Source of the DNA: Erythrophleum ivorense | Taxonomy: Eukaryota > Streptophyta > Magnoliopsida > Fabales > Fabaceae | Length of the DNA stretch: 64,000 bases | Reading direction: 5' to 3' | Assembly (NCBI GenBank): GCA_026724425.1 | Contig: JAIUCV010000118.1 | Span: forward strand, 186,001-250,000 | Part shown: piece after piece, positions 59,987 to 64,000 of the stretch | How the letters are laid out: the number at the start of each line of letters is the position of its first letter | Numbering within the stretch: position 1 is the first letter of the stretch | The notes under the pieces: model-generated | The model's database searches: none | The model's input: only the letters and a program-made list of their open reading frames with translations | Told to the model about the DNA's origin: nothing | Position numbers and translations under genes: made by a program

Positions 59987-61647
59987 TGTTGGAGATTGTG
60001 CCCTAAGTCAATCATTGTATTGCAAATAATGTACTTTATTAAGAAATAAGAGTTTTCTTTTATTACATTATTATATTTTTTGTATGTTCTATATAATAAT
60101 ATCTTTGAATAAATCATGTTGATTATCCTAAATATCCCTAGTCGATCATCATTGTGGGAATGATGATGAACTAAGACTAGTACGATTTTGATTGATAATT
60201 TGTGTTAATCATGTATATAGATATGAATCAAAATTATAGGCACTTGTTAGGGAACAAGATGCTGGATCGACCCGTTATGAGATAGCTACATGGATTAAGT
60301 CATAAATGTATCTTATGTATTACTGTATCACCAAGCCCTTAGACTTGAGGTTACCATAGTTTTCTAACATGAAAAACACTATTTTTGGCATAGTCAAAAG
60401 TCATCTTTTATTGGGTGATTATAAAGGCTATGATCGGGTATAGTGGAATTCATATAGAAGAAGATGAATGGTTAAGAAAGGATTTGTCCTTTTGATTAAT
60501 AGAGAAATATCTCTGGGCTCTCGCTGAGTGAGATTGAAAAATGCATGGCTGTGCTTGAATGGAAGTTTTTCCATTTATACTGTAAGTCTGCACGTAGATC
60601 GAGAAAGTGATGATCAAGTAAGATAAGGATGATGTTTTCATGCCTTATACTTGATCTAGATATCGTGTGACAAAAGGGATGTGATAGGGCTATATGACAG
60701 GTTACATCGGATCACCGATCTTTATATGATTTGGATAGTCATAGTGTCTTGCTAGAGGCCACTTATGACTTGTGGGTCAAATAGTGTCATTAGCCCACTG
60801 CTAACATCATATGGGCCTACAGGGTCACACACAAGAATGAGTCAACTCGAGCTAGAATGTCCAAATTCATTAAATATGAAATTGTGTCTAGATTCAATGA
60901 ATGTCACATTCAATCTAGGGTGGAAGAATTTTATAAATATATATATATATTTGATATATATAATTTACAAAATTCAAAATGTATTTTTTTATAAATTTAT
61001 ATTTTGAAATATATATATCCTTTATTTAATTTAAATCAATTAGTTTTAAATTCAAATCTATATGATAGATTTAAATTAAAACTAATATGATAATTTAAAT
61101 TTAATTTATGAGATAAATTAAATTTGAATTTAGTTCTAGATTTATATTAAATAATTAGTTAAATTTAATCTATTAGATAGACTTAAATTTAAACTATTCT
61201 ATTTAATTCAAATTTGATTTGATTTGATTTAAAATAATATATTTTAAATTAATCAAATATATCTAAAACCCTGAGAAAATATCTCTATAATAAAAAAGAA
61301 GGAGTCTTGGGTTTCCTAAAACAATAGAATAAAAGAAAAACCCTAGAAAGAGAAAGCGTACGGACGGTGTATGGACACCATACAGCCCCCCTAGAGAGAG
61401 GAAAAGAAGAGTGTCTTCTCTATCAAGAACGTGTACAGACGTTGGTCAGAGACGCTAGCACGCCATTCGAGTTGAGCAATCATTCTTGTGGATACTGGTA
61501 GAGGGAGTAGATCTAAAGATCAATTCTTGAGATTCTATAAGAAAAGGTGAATATTTCTAAATCTACTCGATTTAAATTATATTGATAGATCCATGGGAAG
61601 GGATTTGAGATTTTAATTTTCTGTTGTGTGTTCCTGAATTCCTAACA
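59987..61647 (+). mobile_element. Solo LTR, Ty1/Copia type
   Basis: 1661 bp, TGTTGGAGATTGTGCCCTAA...GAATTCCTAACA, with perfect target duplication CTAAG at 59982-59986 and 61648-61652. The first 20 bases are a familiar plant Copia LTR start. No internal region is present. The middle (about 60930-61290) is extremely AT-rich with (TA) runs and AAATTTAA-type repeats. The near-perfect ends suggest it is one of the younger insertions here. Confidence 0.9.
60930..61290 (+). repeat. Very AT-rich segment in the Copia LTR
   Basis: Runs such as TATATATATATA and alternating TTTAAATTTAAA blocks with internal inverted symmetry (AATTTAAATTTAATTTATGAG / ATAAATTAAATTTG). No coding frame. It may be a replication-slippage expansion or a polyadenylation region. 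Confidence 0.7.
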
Positions 61648-63233
61648 CTAAGAACTCTTAAAATTGATTGAGACAAAGTAAAGAGTGTCCCAAAAGTGAG
61701 GTTGACTCCTAAGAGTGAGGTTGAGTCTCAACCTCTTAAAGAAAATGGGTGAGGCAAGTCCAAAATCCATAAGAGAATGGGTAAGGCTAATCCACTTACT
61801 TGGCAAGCCTATGTATGTTTTGTATGACTTGTTCAAATACCAAGAATGCTTATTAAATAATCATACATGTCATTATGCTCATGCATGCATTTTCAACGCT
61901 TGTATTGCATACTTTATGTGTGATTGAAAGGTAGATGAGCTATTGGAATTCTTTGAATCTCATTCCCTCCTCTCCAATGTCTTAACATGCTAGGTGGAGC
62001 AAATGAACAAGGTAATAGAAGCCACCAAGTTGGGAGGTGAGAGTTTGACATCAAAATTCCTAGTTGTGTCTCTTTTGTATCCATACACATGGCATATGAT
62101 GTAATCCTATGATAGAATTGTTATGTAATCATTTGAACACGTGTAAATACTTATATATATATATATGATGTATGAATAAGAATTAATGTCGTATGCATGA
62201 TATAGCATAATTTGGGTATAGAATGGTAAGACTAGACATGTGCATTTTTATGTATATCATGGGGTGGATTAGTGAGTTTGAAAAATATAGGTTTGTGCAC
62301 CTTTGAGAGAAGTTTAGATTGTCATTTTGGTGCATTCCCATGTGCTCAAGTGGTCATGTTTTCCTTGGAGCTCATAATGGACCATTTGAAGCCTTTGTAA
62401 GACTTAAAAAATGACTATTTCACAACCCAATGTCAAGATCTGACCAAATGAATGAATTTGCCCATGAAATTTGGTACACATATAGATCCTATCTAGAGCT
62501 TTTTGGAAAGCCAAAGATCAGATTATTTGAAACTCTATGGAATTAATTATAAATTTCCAAAGTTGGCATTTTTTTGTTAAATTAATGCAGACACTATTTA
62601 TATGGTCAGAAAATTAAGTTATGTCATTGGTAGGTCACATGATGTCCAATGCTCATGAAAATTTACAAGCATAAACTAGATATAATATTCTTTTCATGGC
62701 CACTAAGATCAACCCAATTGAGCCTCTGAGTAGGGAGATATGAATTTTTGAAGTTGGAGGATAGTACTAGTAATGATAGTTGACCTCTGATATGGTTCCA
62801 TCAATTTCTAGTGGCTAGCAGCCTCTGTTGTGGTTTGGATTTATTTTTATCATAAAGTAGACATCTGTAGCTTTCCAAAATGGTATAGTGTACTTGATTT
62901 TATTTTTTTTATAATTAGTTATAATTTTTCAAATTTTAGGCACAGAACCTCGAAATCCTACCCGAGGCTGCACACTATGTTTTTTAGTATACCATCCATT
63001 TGCATGAGTTCTAAGCCACTTCTTAAGTTTGTTATTACTCATATTTGTGTAATTAAATATGAGAATGATAAGGATGAGTTCATATGGCACATGAAACATC
63101 GAATAAAAAATGTATTCGTGACGTAGCGCAATTTAATTGATTATTTTTAATGGTTTTCCTCCCTTCTCTTTTGTTGTTCATGGAAGGAAACCTAAAATTT
63201 ATATAAGATGAGTTCTATAAATATGGTGTTGCA

Positions 63234-64000
63234 TTTATTGGTATCAGAGCAAAGTTCTAGGCTTTCGAGGGTTGGATTTGGCTTGAGAATGTGGTAACAA
63301 GGCTATACAAAGGTTTGTATAGTTATGTAAAGCCTTATATGAGGCATCTTGGGTGTGTGAAGGTAGTTCATGGCTATGTTTATGATAAGTAAGTTATAGA
63401 ATAGTCTTGAAGTAGATAGTGAACATTGGGAATGGTTGGCCTCTACAATAGCTTGAGCAAAGCTAAGTGATCTGATGATTAGAGTTTTATGAAATATGAT
63501 AGCTCACCAGGATCAATAGCAAGCCCTAGGTATGAACAATGAGAAATGATCTTGTTGATACAAAGAGGCTTATCAGAGAGAGAGTATGTGAGGCCTAATT
63601 CTCCTGGTGGTCATACTCATACTATTTGGAGATGTCTTACTTAATGCAGAGACAAGTAGTGATGTAGTACAGTATGAGATGAGACTGCGACTGCACAGAA
63701 CCAATTTGGAGGGAAAACGAGAAAAAGAGTTACTCCCTAGCCACAGCACCCAAATGTCTAAGTGAATTTCAGAACCTAAAAGGTTATTTCCTCATGCCAG
63801 AAGTTAAGTTACAAGTTACACTTTATAGAGCCCTGATAGCCCAAAAGTGATAGCTAGTTATGCATGAATGAAGCAAGAGGTAAAACCCTCTGGCTTTGAG
63901 GATGGGCTGCATACAGAGGTAGTAGAGCTCGGGTTTCGTAGCTAAGGATGAAACTCTCTGTTATAGTGGAGTGTATTTTAGTATGAATGGCCTTATTGGT
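63234..64000 (+). other. Start of a LARD internal region, cut by window edge
   Basis: Colinear with 12167-13130 (landmarks: GAGCAAAGCTAAG, CACCAGGATCA, GAGGCCTAATTCTCCTGG, CAGCACCCAAATGTC). No gag start is seen where one would be expected in an autonomous element. It continues beyond 64000. Confidence 0.85.
63239..63250 (+). other. Perfect tRNA-iMet primer-binding site
   Basis: TGGTATCAGAGC starts 5 nt after the LTR. It is the only exact match to the initiator tRNA-Met complement among the elements in this window. Confidence 0.95.

Larger units (their letters stand above)
58102..63233 (+). repeat. 5' LTR, family 1, interrupted by a Copia-type solo LTR
   Basis: TGTAATATTT...GGTGTTGCA, about 3.47 kb without the insertion at 59987-61647. 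Has a purine leader and AAAAAG/GTAAGG (58823/58824), degenerate repeats, a weakened hairpin at about 61944-61963, and acceptor-like CTAG/GTGG with AG at 61992-61993. Upstream flank is CAATC; the downstream partner is outside the window. Confidence 0.88.

Noticed and set aside
1..64000. Possible host genes, tRNAs or rRNA genes
   Set aside because: No frame outside element remnants shows a recognisable domain, and no tRNA cloverleaf or rRNA core was noticed by eye. A tRNAscan or protein-homology search could overturn this.

Overview
This window is plant nuclear DNA with no intact host gene. It is a nested stack of LTR retrotransposons, mostly Ty3/Gypsy of Del/Tekay type, typical of a pericentromeric or other repeat-rich region of a dicot-like genome. 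The species cannot be told from the sequence. Evidence for a plant is the primer-binding sites complementary to plant initiator tRNA-Met (TGGTATCAGAGC), the Tekay-style 3' end (AATTTCGAGGACGAAATTT, then a purine tract, then TGTAATATCC), and a typical plant Copia LTR. I saw no tRNA, rRNA, CRISPR array or host coding gene.

Layout. 1-1242: decayed Gypsy gag-protease-RT. About 1246-1720: tail of a decayed LTR. About 1721-4870: an anonymous stretch with short repeats and a 550-bp tandem duplication, ending in a probable Tat/Athila-type LTR. About 4870-6579: reverse fragment of LTR family 3. 6580-32784: a large non-autonomous element (chimeric 5' LTR, non-coding internal region in four pieces, 3' LTR 29528-32784). 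It is split by a complete non-coding element at 8508-20452 (target duplication GTTAG), a family-3 solo LTR at 20663-23454 (AGACT) and a family-2 solo LTR at 25132-28309 (GATAG/AATAG). 32785-35245: reverse orphan internal fragment, fused by microhomology to a reverse family-3 LTR (to 39427) that carries a family-4 solo LTR at 35971-38827 (AAGAA). 39428-58101: an old reverse Gypsy element (gag, primer-binding site, LTR end). Its gag is split by a solo LTR (40123-57401), which itself holds a solo LTR (42287-46000) and a complete family-2 element (46181-56281, CTTAG). 58102-64000: LTR and start of another non-autonomous element; that LTR holds a Copia-type solo LTR at 59987-61647 (CTAAG).

How it works together. 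The full-length elements have very long LTRs (3.1-3.7 kb) and 3.8-4.6 kb internal regions with no recognisable gag or pol, but they keep the primer-binding site, polypurine tract and TG/CA ends. They are large retrotransposon derivatives (LARDs) that must borrow proteins from an autonomous Tekay relative not seen here.

Three patterns recur across LTR families whose middle sections otherwise look unrelated. First, each family carries a cluster of short perfect or near-perfect palindromes with its own core (TTGTCGACAA, AACCATGGTT, GCTATAGC, CCGCGG). Second, each has a small hairpin of the form TGAGATT-loop-AATCTCA followed by pyrimidines and a YAG/GT, which looks like a 3' splice site. Third, each has a purine-rich leader ending in an AG/GTA splice-donor-like site 0.85-1.6 kb upstream of that hairpin. 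Together these suggest a conserved intron inside the LTR transcript. These are the observations most worth testing.
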